Origin: Lysobacter soli | GTDB taxonomy: Bacteria > Pseudomonadota > Gammaproteobacteria > Xanthomonadales > Xanthomonadaceae | Direction: 5' to 3' | Assembly: GCF_003382285.1 (NCBI RefSeq) | Contig: NZ_QTJR01000002.1 | Location: forward strand, 424,859-488,858 | Length of the DNA stretch: 64,000 nucleotides | Part shown: positions 22,375 to 34,178 of the stretch, in pieces | Layout of the letters: every line of letters begins with the position of its first letter | How positions within the stretch are numbered: position 1 is the stretch's first letter | The notes under the pieces: model-generated | What the model was told of the DNA's origin: nothing | Database searches by the model: none | The model's input: only the letters and a program-made list of their open reading frames with translations | Position numbers and translations under genes: made by a program

Positions 22375-22419
22375 GCGCGGGATTGTGCCCGAAGTTCAGA
22401 ACGGCGTGATCGGGGGCGC

Positions 22420-23679
22420 TTAGCCCACGACCGCGCCGAGCTTGAAGATCGGCAGGTACATCGCGATGACCATGCCGCCGACGATCACGCCCAGGAACAC
22501 CATGATCAGCGGTTCCAGCAGGCTGGAAAGCGCGTCGACGGCGTTGTTGACTTCCTGCTCGTAGAACTCGGCGACCTTGAACAGCATCGTGTCGAGCGCG
22601 CCGGCCTCTTCGCCGATGGCGGTCATCTGCACCACCATGTGCGGGAAGATGTTGACCTGCTTCATGGACATGTTGACCGAGTAGCCGACCGAGACGTCGT
22701 CGCGGATGTTGCGGACGGCGTCCTCGTAGAGGCTGTTGCCGGTGGCGCCGGCGACGATGTCCAGTGCTTCCACCAACGGTACGCCCGCGCGGAAGGTGAC
22801 GCCCAGCGTGCGCGAGAATCGCGCGATCGCCGAGTTGTGCATGATCTGCCCGATCACCGGCAGCTTGAGGATGGCGCGATCGAGGAAGCGCGAGAACGCG
22901 ACCGAACGCTTCTTCGCCATGATGAAGGCTACGCCGGCGCCGACGACCGCGAACAGCACCATCCACCAGTAGGCGACCATGAAATCGCTCATGCGGATGA
23001 TCAGCTTGGTGAAGGCCGGAAGGTCGGCGCCGAAGCTCTGGAAGACGGTTTCGAACTGCGGCACCACAAACACCAGCAGGATCGCGCTGACGATGAGCGC
23101 CACCGCGACGACCATCGCGGGATAGAACATCGCCTTCTTGATCTTGCCCTTCAGGGCTTCGATGTTTTCCTTGTATGTCGCGATCGTATCGAGCACGGTC
23201 TCGAGCACACCGGCCGTCTCGCCCGCCTTGACCAGGTTGCGGTACAACTCGTCGAACTGTACGGGGTGCTTGCTCAGCGCCTCGTAAAGCGAGGAACCGC
23301 TCTCGATGTCGGAGCGGATCGTGTTGAGCATCTTCGCCATGCGCTGGTTCTTGTGGCCGTTCGCCACGATTTCCAGCGAGCTGACGATGGGCACGCCCGA
23401 CTTCATCATCGTCGCGAGCTGGCGACTGAACACCGCGATCTCGAGCGGCGTGATCGTCTTGCCTGCCGCGCCGAACAGGGGTTTGCCCTTGGCTTTCACC
23501 ACGCGCGGCGTGATGCCCTGGCGGCGCAGCTCGGCGCGAAGCGCATTGGCGTTCTTCGCTTCCTGCTCGCCCTTCATCACCTTGCCGCGCTTGTCCGTTC
23601 CATTCCAGACAAACGTGCTCATCGGGTTGGGGCGGCGGGCGGCAGCGGCCGGCTTGACTGCACTACGGGTCGCGGACAT
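22420..23679 (-). CDS. pilC: Type IV pilus inner-membrane platform protein PilC
   Basis: Polytopic platform protein on which the PilB and PilT motors act to assemble and retract the pilus. It has 419 residues with two repeated T2SSF domains (about 85-210 and 285-410). Family marks are KSGVPIVSSLEIV, LVKAGETAGVLE and the matching MTAIGEEAGALD in the second repeat. Three hydrophobic helices are visible. The N-terminal QGITPRVVKAKG is the usual PilB-contacting region. The start lies 3 bases after the pilB stop, indicating tight coupling. Confidence 0.95.
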   Translation of the reverse strand: MSATRSAVKPAAAARRPNPMSTFVWNGTDKRGKVMKGEQEAKNANALRAELRRQGITPRVVKAKGKPLFGAAGKTITPLEIAVFSRQLATMMKSGVPIVSSLEIVANGHKNQRMAKMLNTIRSDIESGSSLYEALSKHPVQFDELYRNLVKAGETAGVLETVLDTIATYKENIEALKGKIKKAMFYPAMVVAVALIVSAILLVFVVPQFETVFQSFGADLPAFTKLIIRMSDFMVAYWWMVLFAVVGAGVAFIMAKKRSVAFSRFLDRAILKLPVIGQIMHNSAIARFSRTLGVTFRAGVPLVEALDIVAGATGNSLYEDAVRNIRDDVSVGYSVNMSMKQVNIFPHMVVQMTAIGEEAGALDTMLFKVAEFYEQEVNNAVDALSSLLEPLIMVFLGVIVGGMVIAMYLPIFKLGAVVG

Positions 23680-23682
23680 GGG

Positions 23683-25404
<1,722 letters not shown>

Positions 25405-25520
25405 GCTTTCCCCTAAAACAATTTCTGCTTCCCCAGCCGGAATGTACCGCATTCGGGCGGCACAAGATCGGACGGTCGTCGCTCAAAAGCGAATCCGGCG
25501 AGCTCCTCCTACGACCAGGG

Positions 25521-27467
25521 TCAGGCTGAACCGGGGTGGGCCTTGGGCGAAGGCTCTGGACTCCGTTCGTCGATCAGCTTCCTGACCGCCGCAACGGCCG
25601 ATTGTCCCTGAACGTCGTCGGGGCGGATCTGGGTTTCCGCGATGGCGAGCACTTCGCGGGCGTCTTCCAGCTGGCCGGAATGGACGTAGGCACGCGCGAG
25701 GAAAACGCCGATCTTCTTGTCCCCGCTGGCCTTCCACGCGAGTTCCGCCTGATGGGCCGCCTCCGGCCATTGGCCGACACTGGCGTACATCTGCGACAGA
25801 AGATTGCGGAAAAACCATTTGGGCGTTGCCGACTCGGGCTGGGCCGCCGCGGCATCGACAACTTCGCGGAGATAGCCGGCGATGGCCGCCCGGTCGACGT
25901 CGCCACACGTCGGCTTGCGGCTCGCGTTGGACAGGCGCGTGACCGCGTAGGTGTCAAAGACCGTGATGCGCTGCAGCCGCTTCGCTTCGACTACGGCATC
26001 TTCCAGGACGAGCCGGTTGTCGCCAGCGCCCTTGCGGCAGTTGCCGGCGACCAATTCGAAGCGGGCCATCTGGCGGCTGCGCGGGTCCTGGCTTTCCATC
26101 AGGCGCCGGATCAGCACTTCATGCGTGCCGTAGTCGCCACGAGCCGATGCTACGTCGGCCGCGTCGAAATTCGCCCGAAGCGAGTTCGGATGGAAGCGCA
26201 GCGCCTGCACGAGGATGCCGTCTAGGCTCTGCCAGACCAGCACGCGTCCGAACGTCGCCACGGTCAGGACCAGCGCGAAGCCGGTGGCGGCAAGCGTTCC
26301 GATCTGCTTGGGTGTCAGGACATTGAACGGCGGGTTCGCCGGTACCAAAGCGACACAGCCGAGCAGGCCAATGAGCAGTCCCACGGACGGCAGATAATTG
26401 CGGTGCTCGTAATACATCTCGATCGGCAGGAAGGTCGACTCGACCACGTGCGCGCCGAGGAAGAAGAACCAGCCCACGAACAATGACGGCGCGCGCTTGC
26501 GCAGCGCGATAGCGCCTACGCTGATGCCGATGAGCGCGACGATGGCCATCCATGTCGTAGCGGGAGAAGTAAGGCTGGAGGAGATCGCGAAGTCGTCGGT
26601 GTACAGCCCCATCCGCGGGCCACGCGGGAACAGCAGCATGCCGACGTAGTCCATCAGCGCTCGCGGCTGGGTCAGCAGGCGCTGACCGAGCGTGAAGTCC
26701 CACTCCGCATAACCGCCCAGGACTTTTTGCGGATACAGCGCGAGTACCAGACAGGCGCCGACTGCAGGCAGCAGCAGGAACAGGCCATAGAACACGGACA
26801 GGGTCCCGCGCTGCGTGCGCCAGCCACGGAAGTAGCCGAGCTCGCAGGCGAGGCATAGCAGTGGGGCGACCGCAGCGTTCTGTTTGCTCATCAGGCCCGC
26901 GAAGACCATCAGGGGCAGGGCCACGAACAGCTTCGCCCATGCAGCGCGCGTGGTTCCGGCGTCGAGGTCGCGACGTGCGCCCAGGTAGAGGAGCACCGCG
27001 GCGAGCGTGAAGAGGGTGCTGAGCTGTGCCATCCGCTGCACCGAATACAGCACGGTGCTGACGTGCAGCGGATGCAGGAGCCAGAAAACCGTAAGCAATG
27101 CGGCGAGCAGTTCCGAATGCCGCGCCAGGCGCTGGTCGAGCGAGAAAGCCTGGCGCCCGATGCGCCAGACCAGCAGGCCGCACAGCAGATGAACGACGAG
27201 GTTGCCGAGCTTGAAGGAGAAGCTGTCCGGGCCCCCAAGCCAGGTGGTCAGCATGAAGCTGAGCATGGCGAGCGGGCGCGCGAGCAACAGAGAGCCGTCC
27301 CCAAACACTTCCTGCCAGATCCGTTCGCCGCGGTACCACTCCGAGATGGGGGCCAATGCGTAGCCATCGTCAAAAAGGAACGGACCCTTGAGGCCCAGCC
27401 AGTAGACGGCGGCGGTGAGAACGAATGCCGCGGGCAGGAGCCACGACGTGGCGCGAGTGAATTTCAT
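25521..27467 (-). CDS. Polytopic membrane protein with TMTC/GT-C-like features and C-terminal helical repeats; candidate pilin glycosyltransferase
   Basis: A 648-residue protein, start chosen at MKFTRATSW. About 11-12 hydrophobic helices fill residues 5-430. The first extracytoplasmic loop contains FDDGYAL, the acidic pair expected of GT-C glycosyltransferases. Further on, EMYYEHRNYLPS resembles the conserved loop of TMTC-type O-mannosyltransferase-like proteins. The last 200 residues are soluble and helical, with TPR-like segments (AAHQAELAWKASGDKKIGVFLARAYVHSGQLEDAREVLAIA, in pieces). It sits directly between pilA and pilB on the same strand, after a strong pilA terminator. I infer possible O-glycosylation of pilin from location; the sequence does not prove it. 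No clear ribosome-binding site is seen at this start. Confidence 0.6.
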   Translation of the reverse strand: MKFTRATSWLLPAAFVLTAAVYWLGLKGPFLFDDGYALAPISEWYRGERIWQEVFGDGSLLLARPLAMLSFMLTTWLGGPDSFSFKLGNLVVHLLCGLLVWRIGRQAFSLDQRLARHSELLAALLTVFWLLHPLHVSTVLYSVQRMAQLSTLFTLAAVLLYLGARRDLDAGTTRAAWAKLFVALPLMVFAGLMSKQNAAVAPLLCLACELGYFRGWRTQRGTLSVFYGLFLLLPAVGACLVLALYPQKVLGGYAEWDFTLGQRLLTQPRALMDYVGMLLFPRGPRMGLYTDDFAISSSLTSPATTWMAIVALIGISVGAIALRKRAPSLFVGWFFFLGAHVVESTFLPIEMYYEHRNYLPSVGLLIGLLGCVALVPANPPFNVLTPKQIGTLAATGFALVLTVATFGRVLVWQSLDGILVQALRFHPNSLRANFDAADVASARGDYGTHEVLIRRLMESQDPRSRQMARFELVAGNCRKGAGDNRLVLEDAVVEAKRLQRITVFDTYAVTRLSNASRKPTCGDVDRAAIAGYLREVVDAAAAQPESATPKWFFRNLLSQMYASVGQWPEAAHQAELAWKASGDKKIGVFLARAYVHSGQLEDAREVLAIAETQIRPDDVQGQSAVAAVRKLIDERSPEPSPKAHPGSA

Positions 27468-27491
27468 GTCGGATTCGGTTCCACCGAGGCC

Positions 27492-27526
27492 AAAAACAGC
27501 GAACCCCGGCCGAAGCCGGGGTTCGC
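27492..27526 (-). terminator. Intrinsic terminator after pilA
   Basis: Perfect 12-bp stem with a four-base loop (27499-27526). On the minus strand it reads GCGAACCCCGGC, TTCG, then the complement, followed by TGTTTTTGG. It lies 20 bases past the pilA stop and should end most pilA transcripts, limiting expression of the next gene. Confidence 0.92.
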
Positions 27527-27545
27527 GTTCAAACAACCGCGTCAG

Positions 27546-27974
27546 TTAGCTCTGCGGACGGCATTCGGCCGGCAGGAACTTCGCCTCGATGTCTTCCGAG
27601 GCGCAGATCCAAGTGACCTGGGCGGTGTCGTTGATGGTGCTCGGGGTCAGCGTGATATCGCCCTCAGCATTCGGGACCGTCGAGGTGATGGTGACGGTGC
27701 CCTCCTCGTCGGTGATCACGATGTCGCTGACGTACTTGGTGGCGCCCGGGAAGGTGTAGCCCGAGTTTTCAGCGGTCACCGAAGCCAGAGAACCCATCGA
27801 CGAGGCGGTCTCGGCAACGGCGAGCTTGGCCGGAGCAGCCATCACCAGCGCTTCGGAGATCTTGGCGCGGGTGGTGTAGTCCTGGTAGGCAGGCAGCGCG
27901 ATGGCGGCCAGGATGGCGATGATCGCGACGACGATCATCAGTTCGATGAGGGTAAAGCCCTGCTGCTTCTTCAT
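27546..27974 (-). CDS. pilA: Major type IV pilin PilA
   Basis: Structural subunit of the type IV pilus. The prepilin has 142 residues. A six-residue leader MKKQQG is followed by the cleavage site and [22 protein letters not shown], in which Glu5 of the mature protein is conserved. The rest is a short globular domain rich in Thr, Val and Ala. Cys124 and Cys138 near the C-terminus should form the disulfide that closes the D-region loop. The ribosome-binding site AGGGGAAA lies 5 bases before the ATG. Expression is predicted to depend on sigma-54 and PilR through the promoter at 28075-28091. The gene is followed by a strong terminator. Confidence 0.95.
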   Translation of the reverse strand: MKKQQGFTLIELMIVVAIIAILAAIALPAYQDYTTRAKISEALVMAAPAKLAVAETASSMGSLASVTAENSGYTFPGATKYVSDIVITDEEGTVTITSTVPNAEGDITLTPSTINDTAQVTWICASEDIEAKFLPAECRPQS

Positions 27975-28074
27975 TACGATTTCCCCTAGGAGTGTTTTGG
28001 AACTTCACGTGCCTGTGGGCCGGCGTTTCCGGTCCTCGGGCAGCCGTGCTCACTGCACGTGCCGCTAAGGTACA

Positions 28075-28091
28075 CGCATAAGCCGTGCCAA
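28075..28091 (-). promoter_or_regulatory. Sigma-54 promoter for pilA
   Basis: The minus strand reads TTGGCACGGCTTATGCG. The -24 GG and -12 GC doublets are spaced by exactly ten bases, and TGGCACG matches the consensus fully. Transcription should start near 28064, giving a leader of about 90 nt to pilA. PilR, a sigma-54 activator, is encoded just upstream. Confidence 0.88.
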
Positions 28092-28461
28092 CAAGACTTC
28101 CGGGCCACGTGCGTGCTGAACTGGAGATGAGGTCACGCTAAATGTCAGAACCGGTCAGAGGGCGGGTGACGCTGAGTGTCACGCCCGCTGCGAGCTGACG
28201 AATTGCGTCACTCTGTCCGGGGCTCCCCGACGTGGCGGTACGGGTGCGTACGGCCTCACGTAGGGACAGTCTTCAGGACGGAGTGCCTGAAGCCCGGTCG
28301 ATCATGGACGTGATGAGCCAAGCGAGGGACGTCCAGGCTGTCGCACCCCAGTTGGACGAGGACGCACTGTTCGCGCCCCGCGCGTTCGCGGAATTCTTCC
28401 GGTGCGTCGATGAAAAGCGGCTGCGGGCGCCTGCGTCCGATCGACGAAAGGCGCGGCACCG
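28092..28461. other. pilA-pilR intergenic region, no gene recognised
   Basis: The 370 bases between the pilA promoter and the pilR stop should include PilR-binding sites upstream of the sigma-54 promoter. A hairpin with 7-bp arms CTTCAGG/CCTGAAG and an 8-base loop lies at 28271-28292. A bulged GCGGG-TGAC/GTCA-CCCGC inverted repeat lies around 28165-28192. Short open frames cross the region on both strands, but none has a ribosome-binding site or a recognisable product. Confidence 0.45.
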
Positions 28462-29925
28462 TCAATCGATGCCGAGCTTCTTCAGCTTGTATCGCAGCGC
28501 GCGGAAGGTGATGCCGAGCGCCGCCGCGGTGCGCGTCTTGTTGTAGCGGTTTTCCTGCAGCGCCTGCTGGATGGCGGCGCGTTCGATTTCCTCGATGTAC
28601 GAGGGCAGGGGGCTGCTGGCCGTATCGCGCGGGTTGAGCGTGCGCGGATCGATCGCCTGCGTCGGCTGGCCCGGCACCATCAGCGGCGGCGCTGCGGAAT
28701 TCGCGGGCGCAGTCGCCGACGTTGCACCCGTAGCCGGAATCGGCGTCGCGGCGGACACCGTATTCGCGGCCTTCGGCAGGCGCAGGTCCTCGGCGGTCAG
28801 GCTGTCGCCTTCGGCCAGTGCAAGCGCGCGTTCGAGGATGTTCTCCAGCTCGCGCACGTTGCCCGGGAAGGCATACGCACGCAGCGTATCGAGCGCGTCG
28901 GCCGACAGCGTCGGCGGGAACACGCGGCCCTGCGCAAGCGAAAGACGCTGCAGCACCTTCTCGGCGAGGCCGGGCAGGTCGTCCTGGCGTTCGCGCAGCG
29001 GCGGCACGCGCAGTTCGATCACGTTGATGCGGTAGTACAGGTCCTGGCGGAAACGGCCGTCGGCGACGAGCGCCGCCAGATCCTTGTGCGTCGCCGACAG
29101 GATGCGCACGTCGACCGGGACTTCGGCGTTTGCGCCCACCGGGCGGATCGATTTTTCCTGGATCGCGCGCAGCAGCTTGACCTGCATCGCCAGCGGAAGC
29201 TCGGCGATTTCGTCCAAGAACAGCGTGCCGCCGTCGGCGCTCTGGAACAGGCCCGGCTTGTCGGCATGCGCGCCGGTGAAGCTGCCCTTCTTGTGGCCGA
29301 AGAACTCGCTTTCCATCAGTTCGGCCGGGATCGCGCCGCAGTTCACCGGGACGAACGGTCCGGTCGAACGCGCGCCTTCGGCGTGGATCGTGCGGGCGAC
29401 GAGCTCCTTGCCCACACCCGATTCGCCCACGATGTACACAGGCGCCTGGCTGCGGGCGACCTTGGCGATCGTGCCGCGCAGGGTAGCCATCGCGGGTGAC
29501 TGGCCGTACAGGCGTGCGGCGACGATGTCGGCCGGCGGCGCGCTCTTGCGGCGTTCGTTGAGGTCGAGCGCGTGGCGGACCAGATCGCGCAGCACGGCCA
29601 GGTCCACGGGCTTTGCGACGAAGTCGAATGCGCCGGCCTTCAAGGCCTCGACCGCGGCTTCGACGTTGCCGAAGGCGGTGATCATCGCGACCGGCGTTTC
29701 CGGATGCTTCTGGCTGATCTCGGCGACCAGGTCCATGCCCGAGCCGTCCGGCAAGCGCATGTCCGTCAGGCACAGGTCATAGCGATTGCGCGCGAGCTGG
29801 CCGCGGGCTTCGCCGAGCGTGGAGGCGGTGTCGCATCGAAGGCCCATGCGGCCCAGGGTCATGACGAGCAGTTCGCGGATGTCGCGTTCGTCGTCGACCA
29901 CCAATGCACTACGTGTTTCAGCCAT
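28462..29925 (-). CDS. pilR: Sigma-54-dependent response regulator PilR
   Basis: NtrC-family activator of pilA transcription, partner of PilS. The 487 residues form three domains. The receiver (1-120) has Asp11/Asp12, phosphoacceptor Asp55 and Lys105. The AAA+ domain (about 140-370) has Walker A GESGVGKE at 167-174 and the sigma-54 contact loop GSFTGA at 214-219. The C-terminal Fis-type helix-turn-helix ends NKTRTAAALGITFRALRYKLKKLGID. The ATG at 29925 has a GGAGGG ribosome-binding site 5 bases upstream; a start six codons earlier lacks one. It lies 83 bases after pilS. Confidence 0.95.
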   Translation of the reverse strand: MAETRSALVVDDERDIRELLVMTLGRMGLRCDTASTLGEARGQLARNRYDLCLTDMRLPDGSGMDLVAEISQKHPETPVAMITAFGNVEAAVEALKAGAFDFVAKPVDLAVLRDLVRHALDLNERRKSAPPADIVAARLYGQSPAMATLRGTIAKVARSQAPVYIVGESGVGKELVARTIHAEGARSTGPFVPVNCGAIPAELMESEFFGHKKGSFTGAHADKPGLFQSADGGTLFLDEIAELPLAMQVKLLRAIQEKSIRPVGANAEVPVDVRILSATHKDLAALVADGRFRQDLYYRINVIELRVPPLRERQDDLPGLAEKVLQRLSLAQGRVFPPTLSADALDTLRAYAFPGNVRELENILERALALAEGDSLTAEDLRLPKAANTVSAATPIPATGATSATAPANSAAPPLMVPGQPTQAIDPRTLNPRDTASSPLPSYIEEIERAAIQQALQENRYNKTRTAAALGITFRALRYKLKKLGID

Positions 29926-30008
29926 TTTCCCTCCGGCCTTCACGATAACTTAAGGTCGTGCGGGGCGCCAAGCACGCGCAGAGCGATTTGCCCTGTTCAG
30001 GTTTAGCC

Positions 30009-31634
30009 TCAGGACGACAGCAACGTGTGGCTCCCGATCAGGCGCACCCGGAAGCACCCGCCGCCGCCCGGCATGGCGACGTAGTCGAGCGTGGCCTGGT
30101 TGGCCCGACACAATTCGCGCGCGATGTAGAGCCCAAGCCCGGTGCCGTGGCTGGAGGTCGTGAAGAACGGGCGGAACAGCCGCGACGCCACCGATTCGGG
30201 AATGCCCGGTCCACGATCGAGCACGTCGATGCACGGAAGTCCCGCATCGTCCGGATACACGCTCACCGTCACTCGCGCCGGCTCGCCCGGCATGCGGCCA
30301 TAGCTCAGTGCATTCGACACGAGCACCGTGAGCACCTGGTGCAGATGGCGCGGATCGATCAGCACCGGCAGGCGCGGGATCTGCGAGGTGCTGCGCAGCG
30401 TGTCGAGGTCCAGCGGGTGGCTCGCGAGGTATTCGTCGACGAACAGCTTCGCGAAGGCGACCAGTTCCACGTGCTCGGGTTTGGCTGGTTCACGCCGCGC
30501 CATGCCCAGCACGTTCTCGACGATGCCGTTCATGCGGATGCCCTGCTGGCGGATGATTTCCAGCAGGCGCCGCTCGGCGGTGGGTATGTCGTCGGACTCT
30601 TCCAGCAGCTGCACGGCGTAGTTGATCGCGGCGAGAGGGTTGCGGATCTCGTGCGCGAGGCTTGCCGAAAAACGGCCCAGCGTCGCCAGCGTCATCGATT
30701 CGGCATGGCGCGAGAGCAGCGAGGTGTCGTCGAGGAAGACCAGCACCTGCTCGCTGCCGGCGAGCAGCCGGGTGAAACGCGGCACCACTTCCGGAAGATC
30801 CGGCGCCAGCTGCAGCGGGCTGTCGTTGTGTGTGCCGTCCTGGCGCCAGCGTTCGAGCCGGCGCGCCAGTTCCGGCGCGGCGACCGCCAGGCTGCGCTGG
30901 CCGTGCAGGTCGGTGCTTTCGCCTGCATCGCCGAGCAGCAGCATGGCCGCCTCGTTCGCCAGGCGGATGCGGTCGCCACGGTCGACGAGCAGCACGCCCG
31001 TGCGCAGGCGGCGGATGATCAGCTCGTTGATCTCGCCCAGGTGCGCGGCCTCGGCGCCGCGGCGTTCGGCGAGGTCGTAGCTCTCGCGCATCTGCCGGCC
31101 GAGGATGCTGGTCAGCGTGGCGATCGCCATGTAACCCACCGCGAACATCATCGGTTCGGCGAGCGTGCGGTCGGCAGCGTCGGGCGCGAACCGGCTCCAG
31201 ACGAACTCGCCGAACAGGCCCAGCACCGCCACCACTGCCGCACCCAGGCCGTACCGCGCCGGCAGCAGCAGCGAGGCCGCGCCCACGTTGAACAGCAGCA
31301 TCAGCGCGATGCCGGTGCCGGCGGCGGGCATCGCATGCATCGCCAGCAAACCGAAGAAAAGATCGGCGGCGATGCCCGTCAGCGTCTGCGCGCGCAGCTC
31401 GCCACGTCGGCCGAACACGAACAGCAGCGCGGCGATGAAGAGGTAGGACAGGGCGATCGAGCGCGCGCCCAGCGCGTTGCGCAGCGGTTCGACCAGCCCG
31501 GTGGCCGGTCCGAACAGGAAGAACACCAGCAAGGCCGCCTCGAACAGGCGGTAGAGCGTGAAGAAGTACAGCTCGCGGCGAAGCGCGCTGTCGGCGTCGG
31601 CGGCGACGGGCGGCCGGGCGGAGGCGATCGACAA
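30009..31634 (-). CDS. pilS: Sensor histidine kinase PilS
   Basis: Membrane sensor kinase that controls PilR. The 541 residues begin with six hydrophobic helices (about 22-180). A PAS-like linker follows (about 200-310), then the dimerisation domain with His328 in SLAHEIRNPLAA and an HATPase domain with DRGPGIPESV, LFRPFFTTSSHGTGLGLYI. The start is TTG at 31634, supported by a GGAAGGAA ribosome-binding site about 6 bases upstream. In pseudomonads PilS senses membrane pilin; the same may apply here. Confidence 0.93.
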   Translation of the reverse strand: MSIASARPPVAADADSALRRELYFFTLYRLFEAALLVFFLFGPATGLVEPLRNALGARSIALSYLFIAALLFVFGRRGELRAQTLTGIAADLFFGLLAMHAMPAAGTGIALMLLFNVGAASLLLPARYGLGAAVVAVLGLFGEFVWSRFAPDAADRTLAEPMMFAVGYMAIATLTSILGRQMRESYDLAERRGAEAAHLGEINELIIRRLRTGVLLVDRGDRIRLANEAAMLLLGDAGESTDLHGQRSLAVAAPELARRLERWRQDGTHNDSPLQLAPDLPEVVPRFTRLLAGSEQVLVFLDDTSLLSRHAESMTLATLGRFSASLAHEIRNPLAAINYAVQLLEESDDIPTAERRLLEIIRQQGIRMNGIVENVLGMARREPAKPEHVELVAFAKLFVDEYLASHPLDLDTLRSTSQIPRLPVLIDPRHLHQVLTVLVSNALSYGRMPGEPARVTVSVYPDDAGLPCIDVLDRGPGIPESVASRLFRPFFTTSSHGTGLGLYIARELCRANQATLDYVAMPGGGGCFRVRLIGSHTLLSS

Positions 31635-31724
31635 GCGGCGTTCCTTCCGTGCGAAAACGATGTGCCGAGTATGGCTGGCGGCGCCGGCGAACCGCTACCG
31701 CCGGCGCGTGGCCGCCGGGCGGTT

Positions 31725-31753
31725 TTGCCCGGGCCGCGTGGATGGGCGACAAT
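31725..31753 (+). promoter_or_regulatory. Candidate sigma-70 promoter for sucCD
   Basis: TTGCCC, a 17-base spacer and GACAAT stand about 100 bases before the sucC ATG, in the gap between divergent pilS and sucC. Each box matches consensus at four of six positions. Plausible but unproven. Confidence 0.4.
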
Positions 31754-31850
31754 ACCGCCCCCTCGCGCTCGACGTCACGACGGTCCTGGGTTTCCCGGAC
31801 CTCGGAGCGAAGCCGGCCGCGGGGATTCTTTTCACTCCCCTCGGTGACGC

Positions 31851-33017
31851 ATGAATTTTCACGAATATCAGGCAAAGCAGCTGTTTGCCGACTACGGCAT
31901 CGCGGTGCCGACCGGGCGCGTCGCGCGCACTCCGGACGAAGCCGTCGCGGCCGCCAAGGCCATCCCGGGCGACCTGTGGGTCGTCAAGGCGCAGATCCAC
32001 GCGGGCGGCCGCGGCAAGGCCGGCGGCGTCAAGCTGGCCAAGTCGTACGACGAGGTGAAGCAGTACGCCGCCGCGATGCTCGGCACGAAGATGGCGACCT
32101 ACCAGACGGCGGGCGTCGAGCTGCCGATCGATGCGGTCCTGATCTCCGAAGGCACCGACATCGCCAAGGAGCTGTACCTGTCGGTGCTGGTCGACCGCTC
32201 GACCAAGTCGGTCACCTTCATCGCCTCGGCCGAGGGCGGCATGGACATCGAACAGGTGGCCGCCGAGAAGCCGGAAGCCATCCACGCGCTGCACGTGAAC
32301 TACGTGCAGGGCCTGCAGCCCTACGAGTGCCGCGACCTCGGCTTCGCGATGGGCCTGAACGCCAAGCAGGTCAACCAGCTGACCAAGATCATGCTGGGCC
32401 TGTACAAGCTGTTCAACGAGAAGGACCTGGCGCTGGTCGAACTGAACCCGCTGGCCATCCTCACCAACGGCGACCTCGCCGTGCTCGACGGCAAGGTCGA
32501 CTCCGACGACAACGCCTCGTTCCGTCATCCGGAACTGGTCGCCATGCGCGACATCCGCCAGGAAGACGAGACCGAAGTGCTGGCCAGCCAGCACGACCTC
32601 AACTACGTCACGATGGACGGCAACATCGGCTGCATGGTCAACGGCGCAGGCCTGGCCATGGCGACGATGGACGTCATCAAGCTCAACGGCGGCGAGCCGG
32701 CGAACTTCCTGGACGTCGGCGGCGGCGCCACCAAGGAGCGCGTGACTGAAGCCTTCAAGCTGATCCTGTCGTCCGACAAGGTGAAGGCGATCTTCGTGAA
32801 CATCTTCGGCGGCATCGTCCGCTGCGACATGATCGCCGAGGGCATCATCGCCGCGGTGAAGGAAGTCGACGTCAAGGTCCCGGTGATCGTCCGCCTCGAA
32901 GGCACGAACGTCGAAGCCGGCAAGGAACTGCTGAAGAACTCGGGTCTGGCCATTACCCCGGCCGACGACATCAACGATGGCGCGAAGAAGGCCGTTGCGG
33001 CCGTCGCTGGCAAGTAA
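31851..33017 (+). CDS. sucC: Succinate-CoA ligase (ADP-forming) beta subunit
   Basis: Beta subunit of succinyl-CoA synthetase, which makes ATP or GTP from succinyl-CoA in the TCA cycle. It has 388 residues. The N-terminal ATP-grasp domain starts [17 protein letters not shown] and contains [22 protein letters not shown] belongs to the metal-binding region. The C-terminal CoA-ligase domain shows GGGATKERV and [13 protein letters not shown]. It is followed 12 bases later by sucD. Unlike enterobacteria, sucCD are not linked to sucAB here. Confidence 0.97.
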   Translation: MNFHEYQAKQLFADYGIAVPTGRVARTPDEAVAAAKAIPGDLWVVKAQIHAGGRGKAGGVKLAKSYDEVKQYAAAMLGTKMATYQTAGVELPIDAVLISEGTDIAKELYLSVLVDRSTKSVTFIASAEGGMDIEQVAAEKPEAIHALHVNYVQGLQPYECRDLGFAMGLNAKQVNQLTKIMLGLYKLFNEKDLALVELNPLAILTNGDLAVLDGKVDSDDNASFRHPELVAMRDIRQEDETEVLASQHDLNYVTMDGNIGCMVNGAGLAMATMDVIKLNGGEPANFLDVGGGATKERVTEAFKLILSSDKVKAIFVNIFGGIVRCDMIAEGIIAAVKEVDVKVPVIVRLEGTNVEAGKELLKNSGLAITPADDINDGAKKAVAAVAGK

Positions 33018-33029
33018 GGGGCTGATGAC

Positions 33030-33905
<876 letters not shown>

Positions 33906-33930
33906 GCGTTTCTGTACATCGCCGTCAGGA

Positions 33931-33959
33931 AAAGGCCGCCTTCGGGCGGCCTTTTTCTT
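33931..33959 (+). terminator. Intrinsic terminator after sucD
   Basis: Ten-base stem AAAGGCCGCC, TTCG loop, GGCGGCCTTT, then TTCTTT. It lies 25 bases past the sucD stop. Confidence 0.92.
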
Positions 33960-33987
33960 TCAGGACTTGGGTCGGAATGTCTCAGCC

Positions 33988-34114
33988 GATTGCCCTCACC
34001 CCAACCCCTCTCCCGTAAACGGGAGAGAGGCTTCGGATCTCTGGGCGTCGGACGCCTCTGACAAGCTGTAGCCCCTCTCCCGCATGCGGGAGAGGGGTTG
34101 GGGTGAGGGCAATC
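33988..34114. repeat. Perfect 28-bp inverted repeat (MITE-like) of the GCCCTCTCCCGC family
   Basis: Arms at 33988-34015 and 34087-34114 are perfectly complementary over 28 bases and are separated by 71 bases. Each inner end carries its own small hairpin (CCTCTCCCG/CGGGAGAGG; CCCCTCTCCCGC/GCGGGAGAGGGG). The arrangement, two outward-facing copies of one palindromic unit, resembles a small non-autonomous mobile element or REP-type doublet. A further copy of the left arm follows the DUF559 gene. Confidence 0.8.
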
Positions 34115-34178
34115 GAGGCATCGCCCGATACGACGTCGAAAGCAAGGTCGGCATGTTGTTTCCCTTTCGGGGAAGCAC

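Noticed and set aside
28232..28546. 104-codon plus-strand open frame between pilA and pilR
   Set aside because: No ribosome-binding site, no recognisable sequence, and its end runs into the pilR 3' end antisense.
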